A DNA stretch of 34,236 nucleotides from Nanobdellota archaeon (lineage in GTDB: Archaea > Nanobdellota > Nanobdellia > Woesearchaeales > WJIZ01): positions 1 to 34,236 of the forward strand of contig JAGLMD010000022.1 in NCBI GenBank assembly GCA_023140175.1. The letters run 5' to 3'. The translations under genes were made by a program, and so were the position numbers. Shown here piece by piece: positions 16,378-23,864 of the stretch (its first letter is position 1; every line of letters begins with the position of its first letter). The notes below the pieces were generated by a model. The model was not told the origin of the DNA, made no database searches, and saw only the letters and a list, made by a program, of their open reading frames with translations.

Positions 16378-16815
16378 ATGAAACATGCCATAAAATTATT
16401 CAATGATAAGAAACTTCGTGTTGAATGGGATCCAGATGATGAGAAATGGTACTTTTCAATAGTTGATGTTGTGGCTGTTTTAACAGATAATAATTTTCAA
16501 GGAGCCAGAAATTACTGGAAAGTTCTAAAACATTGATTAAAGGAGGAAGGGAATGAAACGGTTACAAATTGTAACCAGTTGAAATTATTAGCTCCAGATG
16601 GTAAGAAAAGACTTACTGATGTAGCTAATACTGAACAATTACTTCGTTTGATTCAGTCAATCCCTTCTAAAAAGGCAGAGCCGTTTAAGATTTGGCTTGC
16701 TCGAATTGGTAGGGAAAGAACAGATGAAACGGAAAATCCTGAATTAATCATAGATAGAGCAATGAAAACTTACTTACAAAAGGGATATTTTCAAGAATGC
16801 ATATCTTCCTTATAG
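16378..16815 (+). pseudogene. Broken BRO-family gene
   Basis: The frame starts at an ATG with the Bro-N pattern KLFNDKKLRVEWDPDDEKWY, SIVDVVAVLTD and NYWKVLKH. It then meets an in-frame TGA at 16534, exactly where relatives have Arg (KHR-LKEEGNETVTNCNQL), and continues without shift through LKLLAPDGKKRLTD, LIRLIQ-type and QSIPSKKAEPFKIWLARIG blocks. It is cut after YLQKGY, where hsdM-like sequence follows. A CGA-to-TGA change explains the stop. It is a diverged relative of the BRO fragment at the left edge of the window. Confidence 0.85.
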
Positions 16816-17098
16816 AGATCCAGAAACATTAAGGGCATTTTTAAGAATAATTGATGATTTTAAGTATGACCATTCTGAAAGACTAGGGGATGCATTTGAA
16901 TATTTACTTTCTGTTATTGGTTCTCAAGGTGATGCAGGACAATTTAGAACCCCTAGACATATTATTGAATTTATTGTTGATGTTGTTGATTCAACTGTAA
17001 ATGATACAATATTAGATCCTGCCTGCGGAACTGCTGGTTTCTTGATTTCTGCATATAAGCATATTGTTGAGAAAAATATGAAAGAGGGAAAAGTTTAA
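16799..17098 (+). pseudogene. Fragment of type I restriction-modification methyltransferase HsdM
   Basis: The frame reads AYLPYRDPETLRAFLRIIDD, then LGDAFEYLLSVIGSQGDAGQ, FRTPRHIIEFIVDVV and LDPACGTAGFLISAYKHIV. These are the region before and including SAM motif I (DPACGTAGF) of HsdM. Both ends are missing: it joins the broken BRO gene on the left and stops inside the 86-bp repeat on the right. The NPPY catalytic motif is not present, so no activity is expected. Confidence 0.85.
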
Positions 17099-17164
17099 GC
17101 TGTTAGTTCTGCGTGAGAAACCCTCATCTTCAGATAGATGTATTTTTGGAGTATGTTATTTTTT
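17079..17164 (+). repeat. Left copy of an 86-bp direct repeat
   Basis: It matches 24232-24317 at 83 of 86 positions without gaps, 7153 bp apart in the same orientation. It contains small stems, TGAG-AAACC-CTCA and CATCT-TCAGAT-AGATG, and ends in T6. The hairpin with a TTCAG-like loop after GAAACCC recalls right ends of IS200/IS605-type elements, but no tnpA or tnpB is present. The repeat ends exactly at the stop codon of the convergent winged-helix gene. Confidence 0.85.
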
Positions 17165-17447
17165 ATAATTCAAATTCAGTAATAAATCCTTTTATCATCT
17201 TATATTTTTCAAGATACTTAAAGCCTTTATCTGTTAAGGTTAGGTGTTTTCTGCCTTTTTTATCAAGTATTTCTTTAATAAGCCCTTTTCCCAATAACTC
17301 TTCACTATATTCAGAATAGCTGTTGCTGGAAAGATTGGATTTCCTAAGCAAGGGAGTGGGCTTAATAGAATTATTATTATCCTGGATTATCTTCAAAATA
17401 TCATAAATTACTTCCAAGCGATCTCTTTTTCTGGTCATTTTGTCCAT
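17163..17447 (-). CDS. Winged-helix DNA-binding protein
   Basis: The 94-residue archaeal winged-helix protein (HTH_45-like) has a first helix RDRLEVIYDILKII, a recognition region PTPLLRKSNLSSNSYSEYSEE, and a wing LLGKGLIKEILDKKGRKHLTLTD split by a short turn, then a C-terminal dimerisation helix. It overlaps the upstream membrane-protein gene by 13 nt, so the two are translationally coupled. Winged-helix proteins of this kind often act as dimeric local repressors. A shared element upstream of this operon and of the ABC operon at 19037 makes it a candidate regulator of both. Confidence 0.8.
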   Translation of the reverse strand: MDKMTRKRDRLEVIYDILKIIQDNNNSIKPTPLLRKSNLSSNSYSEYSEELLGKGLIKEILDKKGRKHLTLTDKGFKYLEKYKMIKGFITEFEL

Positions 17448-18088
17448 TTAGAAACTTTGTGATGAATTATTAGAAACACAATTATAGAAATTAACTGAAA
17501 AATTACCTTAACCTCGAAAGGAAGTAATCTTCTATGGCCTATAGTGAATAGATTAAAGAGCCAAAAAATTAATATTAAGACATAAAGAGTTCTCACATTA
17601 GATAATTTCTTTGTTTTCTTTGCAAAACTTAAGATTACTGCACATATCATAAGAACAAGCTGCAAAGAAATAAGAATCATATGAGACCTTGTCAAGAATG
17701 CAGCAATAGATAATAGGACAGCTACAATATTAGAGAACAATATGAAATGCTTTGCGTTAATCCTCTTCCAGATGTTAGTATAAACTAATGAAAAGATTGC
17801 CATAGTGCTAAAATATCCTGTTAAAACCAATACTGGCAAATGAATTAATCTCATTGGAATATCCGCGGAAATTGTTGAGATTAGCCTTAGATGAAGTATA
17901 AATCTAGTGAGATATGCCAGGCCAAAAAACAAGAATGCATATCGGAAGTACTTAATGCCTTTATGTTTAGTCAGATCATACAAAACTTTGGTTCGAAAGT
18001 ATATCACAAAACAGAAAATTAAGATGATTAACGTATAAGCTAATTCTGTTCCAAACCTCATAGGGTCAAAAAAATTATGCAATGGCAT
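17435..18088 (-). CDS. Multi-pass membrane protein paired with the winged-helix gene
   Basis: The 217-residue protein has about seven membrane helices with short basic loops (DLTKHKGIKYFRYAF, AKKTKKLSNVRTLY, TIGHRRLLPFEVKV). I do not recognise a characterised family. I chose the ATG at 18088 because GGTGAG lies just before it; a TTG 12 nt further upstream is less likely. The coupling to a winged-helix protein suggests a membrane sensor and DNA-binding partner, an inference from gene order. The promoter has a TATAAAGG box and an AAGTCCAC element directly upstream of it. Confidence 0.65.
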   Translation of the reverse strand: MPLHNFFDPMRFGTELAYTLIILIFCFVIYFRTKVLYDLTKHKGIKYFRYAFLFFGLAYLTRFILHLRLISTISADIPMRLIHLPVLVLTGYFSTMAIFSLVYTNIWKRINAKHFILFSNIVAVLLSIAAFLTRSHMILISLQLVLMICAVILSFAKKTKKLSNVRTLYVLILIFWLFNLFTIGHRRLLPFEVKVIFQLISIIVFLIIHHKVSKWTK

Positions 18089-18119
18089 AGTACTCACCAA
18101 TTGGTTAATTCTATTTAAG

Positions 18120-18151
18120 CCTTTATAAAAAATGTGGACTTAAAGTGTACA
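18120..18151 (-). promoter_or_regulatory. Promoter of the winged-helix/membrane operon with AAGTCCAC element
   Basis: On the minus strand, AAGTCCAC is followed after six bases by TATAAAGG (18120-18141). The element is half of an imperfect palindrome at 18133-18151 (TGTGGACTT-A-AAGTGTACA, 7 of 9 arm positions paired). The other half faces the divergent genes at 18199 onward. It matches the promoter at 18965-18986 in 20 of 22 positions. Confidence 0.7.
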
Positions 18152-18167
18152 TTTTAACTTCTTCCTG

Positions 18168-18175
18168 TTTAAATA
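18168..18175 (+). promoter_or_regulatory. TATA box for the 18199-18840 genes
   Basis: TTTAAATA begins 31 nt before an ATG at 18199, suggesting a leaderless first cistron for the small genes and the exported protein that follow. Confidence 0.5.
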
Positions 18176-18198
18176 TCACCTTGATTATTCTATATTCC

Positions 18199-18297
18199 AT
18201 GGCAACAATAAACATCGGTGAGATTTATCATGAACTGATCAAACAAATATTTTTTGAATGTGTAAGAGGCGAAAAAAATGAAATCAATAATAAATAG
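18199..18297 (+). CDS. Possible small protein, 32 aa
   Basis: The frame begins 31 nt after a TATA box and reads MATINIGEIYHELIKQIFFE followed by CVRGEKNEINNK. It overlaps the next small frame by 20 nt. The start position is well supported by the promoter, but the peptide has no recognised family. It may also be the remnant of a longer gene. Confidence 0.35.
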   Translation: MATINIGEIYHELIKQIFFECVRGEKNEINNK

Positions 18298-18376
18298 AGT
18301 ATTTGAAGAATTGCTTTCTAGATTTGACAGGTATGGGTTTATCCATATACAAAATCAAGGAGGTACAAGAAAATGA
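18278..18376 (+). CDS. Possible small protein, 32 aa, coupled to the exported protein gene
   Basis: The frame reads MKSIINRVFEELLSRFDRYG then FIHIQNQGGTRK, and its TGA overlaps the ATG of the next gene (ATGA). A strong GGAGGT for the next gene lies inside it. Overlap at both ends suggests either a coupled leader peptide or chance. The peptide is basic and helical. Confidence 0.35.
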   Translation: MKSIINRVFEELLSRFDRYGFIHIQNQGGTRK

Positions 18377-18840
18377 AAAAGGTAGCAAAACTGGGAATAG
18401 TAGCGTTGCTTTTGGTAAGCATAATTGGCAGTGCCTTTGCCTTTTCTGGCAGAGGATTTGGCAATGAAGCTGCAAGAGAAGCGCCGGAAGCGGGGGACTT
18501 TGCAAAATGGAAAGAAGCCAAAAACACAGAGTTGACCGAAGGGAGGTTCAACCAGTTAAGAGAAAGGCATGGCCAGATGGCAGAAAAAAGAGCAGAAATT
18601 GAGGAAACAATGGAAAAAGGATATGAAGCATGGAAAGAAGCTGTTGCTGATTCTCCAAGAGGAGAAGAACTGACAGATTCTATCAATGAAGAAAACTTCG
18701 ACAGCTTTGTTGAGATGCATAACTTAAGGGAAGATGGAGACTTTGAAGCTGCACAAGAAATTGCAGAGGAGCTAGGTATTGGATATGGCAAAAGAGGCCA
18801 TGAAAGATGCGGTTTTAGCAATAGAATACCAAGCGAATAG
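18373..18840 (+). CDS. Exported helical protein with signal peptide
   Basis: The 155-residue product starts with a clear signal peptide (KKVAKLGIVALLLVSIIGS then AFA before FSGRG). The mature part is alpha-helical and charged, with repeated W-K/E segments (FAKWKEAKNTELTEGRF, YEAWKEAVADSPRGEE) and an end block FVEMHNLREDGDFEAAQEIA. This organisation resembles small stress-type envelope proteins in DPANN and candidate-phylum genomes; I cannot assign a named family. GGAGGT lies 7 nt before the ATG, the strongest Shine-Dalgarno in the window, and an intrinsic-terminator-like hairpin follows the gene. It sits between two promoters that share an element, so it may belong to the same envelope-related regulon. 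Confidence 0.7.
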   Translation: MKKVAKLGIVALLLVSIIGSAFAFSGRGFGNEAAREAPEAGDFAKWKEAKNTELTEGRFNQLRERHGQMAEKRAEIEETMEKGYEAWKEAVADSPRGEELTDSINEENFDSFVEMHNLREDGDFEAAQEIAEELGIGYGKRGHERCGFSNRIPSE

Positions 18841-18842
18841 AC

Positions 18843-18876
18843 AGGAAGAGGGAACTCTTCCTTATTTTTTATTTTA
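18843..18876 (+). terminator. Hairpin plus T-rich tract after the exported protein gene
   Basis: The stem AGGAAGAG (18843-18850) pairs perfectly with CTCTTCCT (18855-18862) around a GGAA loop. It is followed by TTATTTTTTATTTT, the form of an intrinsic terminator. Confidence 0.75.
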
Positions 18877-18889
18877 GGGGTGAGTTAGA

Positions 18890-18946
18890 ATGAACATAAA
18901 AACAGTCAATCATAATGATTTAATGGAAGATTTCATAGATAAATAA
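18890..18946 (+). CDS. Very short frame with good ribosome binding site
   Basis: GGGGTGAG precedes an ATG that opens an 18-codon frame, MNIKTVNHNDLMEDFIDK. It follows the terminator and precedes the ABC operon promoter. It may be the stump of a lost gene rather than a functional peptide. Confidence 0.2.
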   Translation: MNIKTVNHNDLMEDFIDK

Positions 18947-18953
18947 ACTACAT

Positions 18954-18986
18954 AAGTGGATTATAAGTCCACTTTATTTATAAAGG
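18954..18986 (+). promoter_or_regulatory. Promoter of the ABC export operon with AAGTCCAC palindrome
   Basis: A palindrome with arms AAGTGGA (18954-18960) and TCCACTT (18968-18974) lies directly upstream of TTTATAAAGG (18977-18986). AAGTCCAC and TATAAAGG have the same spacing as in the promoter at 18120-18141 on the other strand. A regulator bound here would contact the BRE/TATA region. Confidence 0.7.
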
Positions 18987-19036
18987 AACATAGAAGGATT
19001 ATTATATATATCAAACAGAGGGAATTAGAACAGAGA

Positions 19037-19726
19037 ATGAACCAAACCCTTTTACATTTGGAGAATGTCTGGAAGATTTATAAGATGGGAGAAGTTGAAG
19101 TGCCTGCTTTAAAGGGAGTAACTGTTGAAATAAAGAAAGGAGACTTTGTTGCAATTATTGGAGCCTCAGGCTCTGGAAAGTCAACCATGATGAACCTTAT
19201 CGGTTGTTTAGACATGCCCTCAAAAGGAAGCATATTTCTAAAAAATAAAGATATTACAAAATTATCAGAATCTAACCTGGCTACATTGAGGGGAGAAACA
19301 ATCGGCTTTATCTTTCAGCAATATAACCTAATCCATTCAATAACTGCTTTTGATAATGTTATGCTTCCCCTGGAATTTCTAGAGATTGATGATAAGACTG
19401 CTTATGAAAGAGCAAAAAAGATATTAGATATGGTAGGCTTGAGTGATAAGACCCATCATTTGCCTACACAGCTTTCAGGCGGCCAGCAGCAAAGAGTTTC
19501 GATTGCAAGAAGCTTAGCTGCAGACCCCGAGATCATATTAGCAGATGAGCCTACAGGCAATCTAGACAGCGTAACAGGAAAAAGCATTATGGAAATGTTT
19601 CATAGGCTTTGGAAGGAAGAAGGAAAGACAATAATTATGGTTACACATGATTTGAAATTAGCAAAATATGCTCATACAACCATCGAATTAAAGGATGGTG
19701 AGATTATAAGAATTGATAAAAATTAA
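19037..19726 (+). CDS. ABC transporter ATP-binding protein, MacB/LolD type
   Basis: The 229-residue ATPase has Walker A GASGSGKST, Q-loop FIFQQYNLI, signature LSGGQQQR, Walker B IILADEPTGNLDS and the switch MVTHD. PTGNLDS and the overall length place it in the MacB/LolD/FtsE group that drives mechanotransmission rather than substrate pumping. I chose the ATG at 19037 (MNQTLLHLENVWKIYKMG) because family members begin close to LENV; an upstream in-frame extension would lie partly in the promoter. It is first of a four-gene operon with the exported CARDB-like protein and the permease. Confidence 0.95.
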   Translation: MNQTLLHLENVWKIYKMGEVEVPALKGVTVEIKKGDFVAIIGASGSGKSTMMNLIGCLDMPSKGSIFLKNKDITKLSESNLATLRGETIGFIFQQYNLIHSITAFDNVMLPLEFLEIDDKTAYERAKKILDMVGLSDKTHHLPTQLSGGQQQRVSIARSLAADPEIILADEPTGNLDSVTGKSIMEMFHRLWKEEGKTIIMVTHDLKLAKYAHTTIELKDGEIIRIDKN

Positions 19727-19740
19727 CAGGGTGATGAAGA

Positions 19741-21132
19741 ATGAAAAAAATAAGTATTTTGGTTGTATTGTTTTGTATTATGATATTTTCTGTATATGCA
19801 GCAGCATTAAATGATGCATCAGCTATTACTGCATTATCTGTAAGCCTTGTTAACCAAGACCCTGATCCAGCCACAGCAGGAGATGTTGTAGAAATAAGAT
19901 TAGGACTAGAGAATATGGGAGGAAACGCTGCCGAAAATCTAGTGTTCGAGCTTATGCCAAGCTATCCTTTTGAAATTATATCCGGAGAAGATACAGTCAA
20001 GAAAGTTGGGACTATAGGCGCTTATCAATATAGTGATAATATGAAGATTATCAAATATAAAATAAGAGTAAATAAGGATGCCACAGCAGGAGCCTATGAG
20101 CTTAAGATAAAATACTATAAAGAAGGCTCAACCTCAACTATAACAAAAAGTCTCTCTGTTGATATAGAGAATAAAGAAAGCGCCGAAGTCATTTATATTG
20201 ACCAGGTTGAATTGGTTCCTGGAAAAATAACACCCATGAAATTTACCATCAATAATGTTGGTTCTGCTCCATTAAGGGATTTAACCTTTCAATGGGAAAA
20301 CGAAGATGATATTGTCCTCCCAGTAGGATCAGATAATACAAAATATATCAAATATATTGACATTGGTGACAGCGCAGACCTTAAATTTAATGTTATTGCA
20401 AGTGCAAACGCAGATCCGGATTTATATAAGCTTGATTTAACTTTGACTTATTCTAATCCATCGACAGGAGAAGACACAGAGATTAACACAAAAGCAGGAA
20501 TATATGTAGGGGGAGCAACTGATTTTGATGTTGCTTTCTCAGGAAGTTCTAATGGTGAGTATTCTTTTGCGATATCAAATATAGGTTCTGTCTCAGCTAG
20601 TTCCGTAACTGTAAGAATACTTAATCAGGAAGGGTGGAAAGTAAGAGGAAGTAATTCTGTGATCATAGGCAATCTGAATAAAGGTGATTATACTATTGCC
20701 AGCTTTAACATGCAGCAGACAGGACAATTCACACCAGGACAAAGATCAACTAGAGACACTAGCATCCCAAGAGATACAAGCACTGCTCAACAAGCAATGC
20801 AGGATTCACCAATCAAACTTGAGATAGTGTATACAGATTCAAGAGGAAACAGAAATACGATTGAAAAGGAAGTTCCTGTTGATGTTTCATCATTTATGGC
20901 AGGAACAGAGGGAGATATAGCTTCAATGATTGCTGCAAGAAGAGCTCGACAAAATCCCTGGTCACAAGTATGGAACACAGGAAAATGGATCATACTTGGA
21001 ATAGTATTATTAGTAATACTGGTGCTAGCTAGAAAGAAACACAAAAAAGGGAAACTTAAAGACCCGGACTATACATATGCAGATACATTAAAGGATGTTT
21101 TTGCAAAGTTCAAGAAAAAGCCAAAGAAATAA
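19741..21132 (+). CDS. Exported, membrane-anchored CARDB/S-layer-like protein of the ABC operon
   Basis: The 463-residue protein has a signal peptide (residues 1-20, ending SVYA), then three beta-sandwich regions of the COG1361/CARDB kind. Markers are VVEIRLGLENMGGNAAENL (about 48-66), MKFTINNVGSAPLRDL (about 165-180) and GEYSFAISNIGSVSASSV (about 270-287). A C-terminal membrane helix (GKWIILGIVLLVILVLA) is followed by a Lys-rich cytoplasmic tail. The place between ATPase and permease genes resembles MacA in bacterial MacAB, and in archaea such proteins accompany MacB-like systems. It likely guides or binds the exported substrate at the cell surface. A GGTGATGA ribosome binding site overlaps the intergenic gap. 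Confidence 0.85.
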   Translation: MKKISILVVLFCIMIFSVYAAALNDASAITALSVSLVNQDPDPATAGDVVEIRLGLENMGGNAAENLVFELMPSYPFEIISGEDTVKKVGTIGAYQYSDNMKIIKYKIRVNKDATAGAYELKIKYYKEGSTSTITKSLSVDIENKESAEVIYIDQVELVPGKITPMKFTINNVGSAPLRDLTFQWENEDDIVLPVGSDNTKYIKYIDIGDSADLKFNVIASANADPDLYKLDLTLTYSNPSTGEDTEINTKAGIYVGGATDFDVAFSGSSNGEYSFAISNIGSVSASSVTVRILNQEGWKVRGSNSVIIGNLNKGDYTIASFNMQQTGQFTPGQRSTRDTSIPRDTSTAQQAMQDSPIKLEIVYTDSRGNRNTIEKEVPVDVSSFMAGTEGDIASMIAARRARQNPWSQVWNTGKWIILGIVLLVILVLARKKHKKGKLKDPDYTYADTLKDVFAKFKKKPKK

Positions 21133-21142
21133 GGAAACATAG

Positions 21143-22390
21143 ATGAAATTCAGGAAATCCTTTAAGCATGCATTAAATATGGTGCTGCATGCAAAACTAA
21201 GAAGCTGGCTCACAATACTTGGTATTGTGATTGGGGTAGCTGCAGTAATAGCTATTGTTTCATTAGGAGAGGCATTACAACAGGATATGACTTCCCAATT
21301 GGGTGATTTAGGAGGAGATATTTTAACACTGACAGCAGGACGTTCCAGAGCCCTATTTTTTAGTCATAACAGGATGAAAGACAGCAGAGGCAGTTCTTCA
21401 GCAAGTGAAGAAGAAATTGTAATTGACAGGACAGATTTACAGGCTTTAAAAGGCATAAGTGATATTAAGCTTATGGACACCCAAATAAGAGGAGATGCGG
21501 AGATATACTATGTAGCTGAAAAAGGCTCAGTTACAGTTTATGGTGTTGATCCTGCGACTTGGAGCCAGATTACAACTTCTGAGATTGGAGAAGGAAGGAT
21601 GCTTGGACCTGCCGATTCCAATGTTATTGTGGTTGGTGGCAGGATTGCAGATGGGTTCTTTGATAAGCAATTAGGTGTGAATCAACTGTTAACGATTGAA
21701 GAAAGATTGTTCAGGATTGTTGGCATATTAGATGATAATAGCAACTCTATTTATATGCCCATAGATAAGGCATATGAAATTCTTGAAGATAAAGAAAAAG
21801 GAGTTTATGATTCAATAGTCATTCAAGTAAAAAATGAAGACGAACTCGATCAAACTATTGAAAATATTGAACATAAATTGATGATAATCAGGCATGTGAC
21901 AGAATCTACTAAGGATTTTACAATATCATCTAACCAGCAATCAAATGATGCAAGGGCTGAGATGATGGGTTCAATGACAATGTTCTTGACAGCAATTGCT
22001 GCAGTAGCTTTGCTTGTTGGTGCTGTTGGAATAGCAAACACTATGTTTACATCTGTTCTCGAGAAAACCAAAGAGATAGGCATAATGAAGTCTATTGGTG
22101 CAAGGAATAAGGATATTTTGATAATATTCCTTCTTAACGCTGCACTGATCGGGTTTATTGGCGGACTTCTTGGGGTAATTTTTGGAATATTATTGTCCGG
22201 CCTTTTGCCTGCTTTGATGGGAACAGGCGGAGGGGTAATGAGCAGGATGGGCTCTGCCGGCTCTGTTGTAAGTATCTCAAGTATTATAATAGCTTTAGGA
22301 GCGTCAGTATTTATTGGGATGGCATCCGGGGTCATCCCTGCATATCAGGCAAGTAAGCTAAAGCCAGTCGACGCTTTAAGATATGAATAA
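21143..22390 (+). CDS. MacB-like ABC transporter permease (MacB_PCD and FtsX domains)
   Basis: The 415-residue permease has one N-terminal membrane helix (LRSWLTILGIVIGVAAVIAI), a large extracytoplasmic domain (about residues 45-270, with VYGVDPATWSQITTSEIGEG) and three C-terminal helices of the FtsX domain (TMFLTAIAAVALLVGAVGIA, IIFLLNAALIGFIGGLLGVI, and a final IIALGASVFIGMASGVIPAY). The coupling helix region EIGIMKSIGARNKDI and the end QASKLKPVDALRYE are classic MacB. Together with the ATPase at 19037 it forms a type VII ABC system for export or surface quality control; its substrate is unknown. Confidence 0.95.
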   Translation: MKFRKSFKHALNMVLHAKLRSWLTILGIVIGVAAVIAIVSLGEALQQDMTSQLGDLGGDILTLTAGRSRALFFSHNRMKDSRGSSSASEEEIVIDRTDLQALKGISDIKLMDTQIRGDAEIYYVAEKGSVTVYGVDPATWSQITTSEIGEGRMLGPADSNVIVVGGRIADGFFDKQLGVNQLLTIEERLFRIVGILDDNSNSIYMPIDKAYEILEDKEKGVYDSIVIQVKNEDELDQTIENIEHKLMIIRHVTESTKDFTISSNQQSNDARAEMMGSMTMFLTAIAAVALLVGAVGIANTMFTSVLEKTKEIGIMKSIGARNKDILIIFLLNAALIGFIGGLLGVIFGILLSGLLPALMGTGGGVMSRMGSAGSVVSISSIIIALGASVFIGMASGVIPAYQASKLKPVDALRYE

Positions 22391-22393
22391 AAT

Positions 22394-22783
22394 TTGGCAA
22401 TAAAAATTAATCTTGGAGAAGCAATCCAAAAATATGGGGTAATAACCAGCCTTGATGCTCCTGTTGAAAAGAAAACAACATCAGATGAGGATATGTTAAG
22501 GTTTTATATGGGTTCAGTAGAAAAAATGAACCGATACTGGGATGAAATCAATAGATTAAGGAGAAGCTCTGATGAGCTTGAAGCAGCCTATTATCAGGAA
22601 TGGGCAAAGAATGCTTCAAAAGCAATGAAAAAAAGCCTCAAGCGAAATAAAATAAAAGGGTACTTTGCAGTACTGGATGAATCTGTTGTTGCAAGTGGAA
22701 AAAAGCCCCAAGAGATGGAAGACCAAATTAAAGCTATTGTTCCAGAAGATAAACTAAACTGGGTTTACAGATTTAAAACATAG
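22394..22783 (+). CDS. Small cytoplasmic protein with DUF5678-like C-terminus
   Basis: The frame starts with TTG 4 nt after the permease stop and encodes 129 residues. The C-terminal part GYFAVLDESVVASGKKPQEM with the following WVYRF resembles the DUF5678 domain, a short beta-rich domain common in archaea. The middle is helical (SVEKMNRYWDEINRLRRSSD). No ATG exists near the beginning, so the TTG start is supported by spacing only and the gene could be slightly shorter. It is probably the last cistron of the ABC operon. Confidence 0.55.
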   Translation: MAIKINLGEAIQKYGVITSLDAPVEKKTTSDEDMLRFYMGSVEKMNRYWDEINRLRRSSDELEAAYYQEWAKNASKAMKKSLKRNKIKGYFAVLDESVVASGKKPQEMEDQIKAIVPEDKLNWVYRFKT

Positions 22784-22806
22784 GTTTTGCCAAATCATCA
22801 GAAACC

Positions 22807-22835
22807 TTTATAAATAAGTTATTACTTATATAAGT
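22807..22835 (+). promoter_or_regulatory. Promoter of the MNT/HEPN pair with nested palindromes
   Basis: TTTATAAA (22807-22814) lies 32 nt before the ATG at 22839. Between them are ATAAGT-TATT-ACTTAT (22814-22829) and the perfect palindrome ACTTATATAAGT (22824-22835), which share an arm. Binding of the winged-helix nucleotidyltransferase would repress its own operon, as expected of a toxin-antitoxin-like pair. Confidence 0.6.
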
Positions 22836-22838
22836 AAA

Positions 22839-23399
22839 ATGTTACTAAATAACCAAATACAGATATTTGAAGAGTTTTTAAGAGATTTCAATGCAAAACT
22901 GACTGGAAGTTTTATAGCTAAAAAAAAGAAGCTAAACCAAAAAACAGTTTCAAATTATCTAAACAGATTAGAAAAAGAGCATATCTTAAAGAGCAGAACA
23001 CAGGGAAGAAATAAACTATACTCATTAAACCTAAACAATAAAGAAATCGCAAAGAATTTTATAATAGCAGTCGAGCATCTAAGAACAATTAACTTCTACA
23101 GAAAGAATATCCTAATAAAAGAAATCGCAGAGAAAATAAACAATCACATTAAAGGAACAGCCATCGTATTCGGAAGTTATGCAAAAAATACCCAAAAGAA
23201 AGATTCTGATTTAGATATTTTAATAATTGGCAAATGTAATGAAAAAGAGATAAATAACATCTCAAAGATCTACAGGATAGAGATTAACCTGAAGATATAT
23301 CCAAAATTGGAACAAGACATTTTAACAAAAGAAGTTATTAAGAATCATATAATAATAAAGAATACAGAACAATTTATTGAGGAAATAATAAATGAATAA
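22839..23399 (+). CDS. Winged-helix plus MNT-type nucleotidyltransferase protein
   Basis: Residues 1-70 form a winged-helix domain (LNQKTVSNYLNRLEKEHILK with RTQGRNKLYSL as the wing). Residues about 105-135 carry the minimal nucleotidyltransferase motif GSYAKNTQKKDSDLDILII, with Gly-Ser and the two catalytic Asp residues. Proteins of this design are the antitoxin partner in MNT/HEPN pairs, and known MntA enzymes AMPylate their HEPN partner. The stop overlaps the next gene by 8 nt, so the two are co-translated. Its DNA-binding half makes it the likely autoregulator through the palindromes in its promoter. Confidence 0.85.
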   Translation: MLLNNQIQIFEEFLRDFNAKLTGSFIAKKKKLNQKTVSNYLNRLEKEHILKSRTQGRNKLYSLNLNNKEIAKNFIIAVEHLRTINFYRKNILIKEIAEKINNHIKGTAIVFGSYAKNTQKKDSDLDILIIGKCNEKEINNISKIYRIEINLKIYPKLEQDILTKEVIKNHIIIKNTEQFIEEIINE

Positions 23400-23862
23400 A
23401 ATCAAATGGTGCTTAAAAGCAAAAAACGGGCTTGAACTGATTAAGCCTAATGAAGATCTGACAAAAGCATACTTAAAAAAAGCAGAAAATTCATTAAGAG
23501 CAGCAGCAACATTAAAGGATAATAAAGACTGGGAAATTTCATCATCATATTATACAATGTATTTCTCGCTTTATGCAATATTAATGAAAATTGGAATCAA
23601 ATGCGAAATTCACTCCTGCACAATCAGTTTTATGCACCATTTTCTTAACAAATATTTCACAGATGAAGAAATTGAGCTAATTGAAAAATCGCAAAAAGCA
23701 AGGATAGACACCCAATATTATTCAGATAGGAATATATCTGATGAGTTATATAAAAGAATGATAAATAATACTGCTTTGTTTTTAGCAAAATGCAAGGAAA
23801 TATTAAATAAAATAAATGAAGATTCTATTCAGAAGATAAGGGATGATTTAGAAAAGGTATAA
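23392..23862 (+). CDS. HEPN-domain protein partner of the nucleotidyltransferase
   Basis: The 156-residue all-helical protein has the HEPN pattern: YLKKAENSLRAAATL, SSSYYTMYFSLYAILMKIGI and SQKARIDTQYY. In RNase-type HEPN toxins the R-X4-6-H motif follows the corresponding Arg (here R104), but this protein has Y109 and Y110 and no His in that interval. RNase activity is therefore doubtful, and it may belong to the substrate- or nucleotide-binding HEPN group. The start overlaps the MNT gene. A role as toxin, or as a regulatory partner of the transferase, is inferred from the pairing. Confidence 0.8.
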   Translation: MNKIKWCLKAKNGLELIKPNEDLTKAYLKKAENSLRAAATLKDNKDWEISSSYYTMYFSLYAILMKIGIKCEIHSCTISFMHHFLNKYFTDEEIELIEKSQKARIDTQYYSDRNISDELYKRMINNTALFLAKCKEILNKINEDSIQKIRDDLEKV

Positions 23863-23864
23863 GC

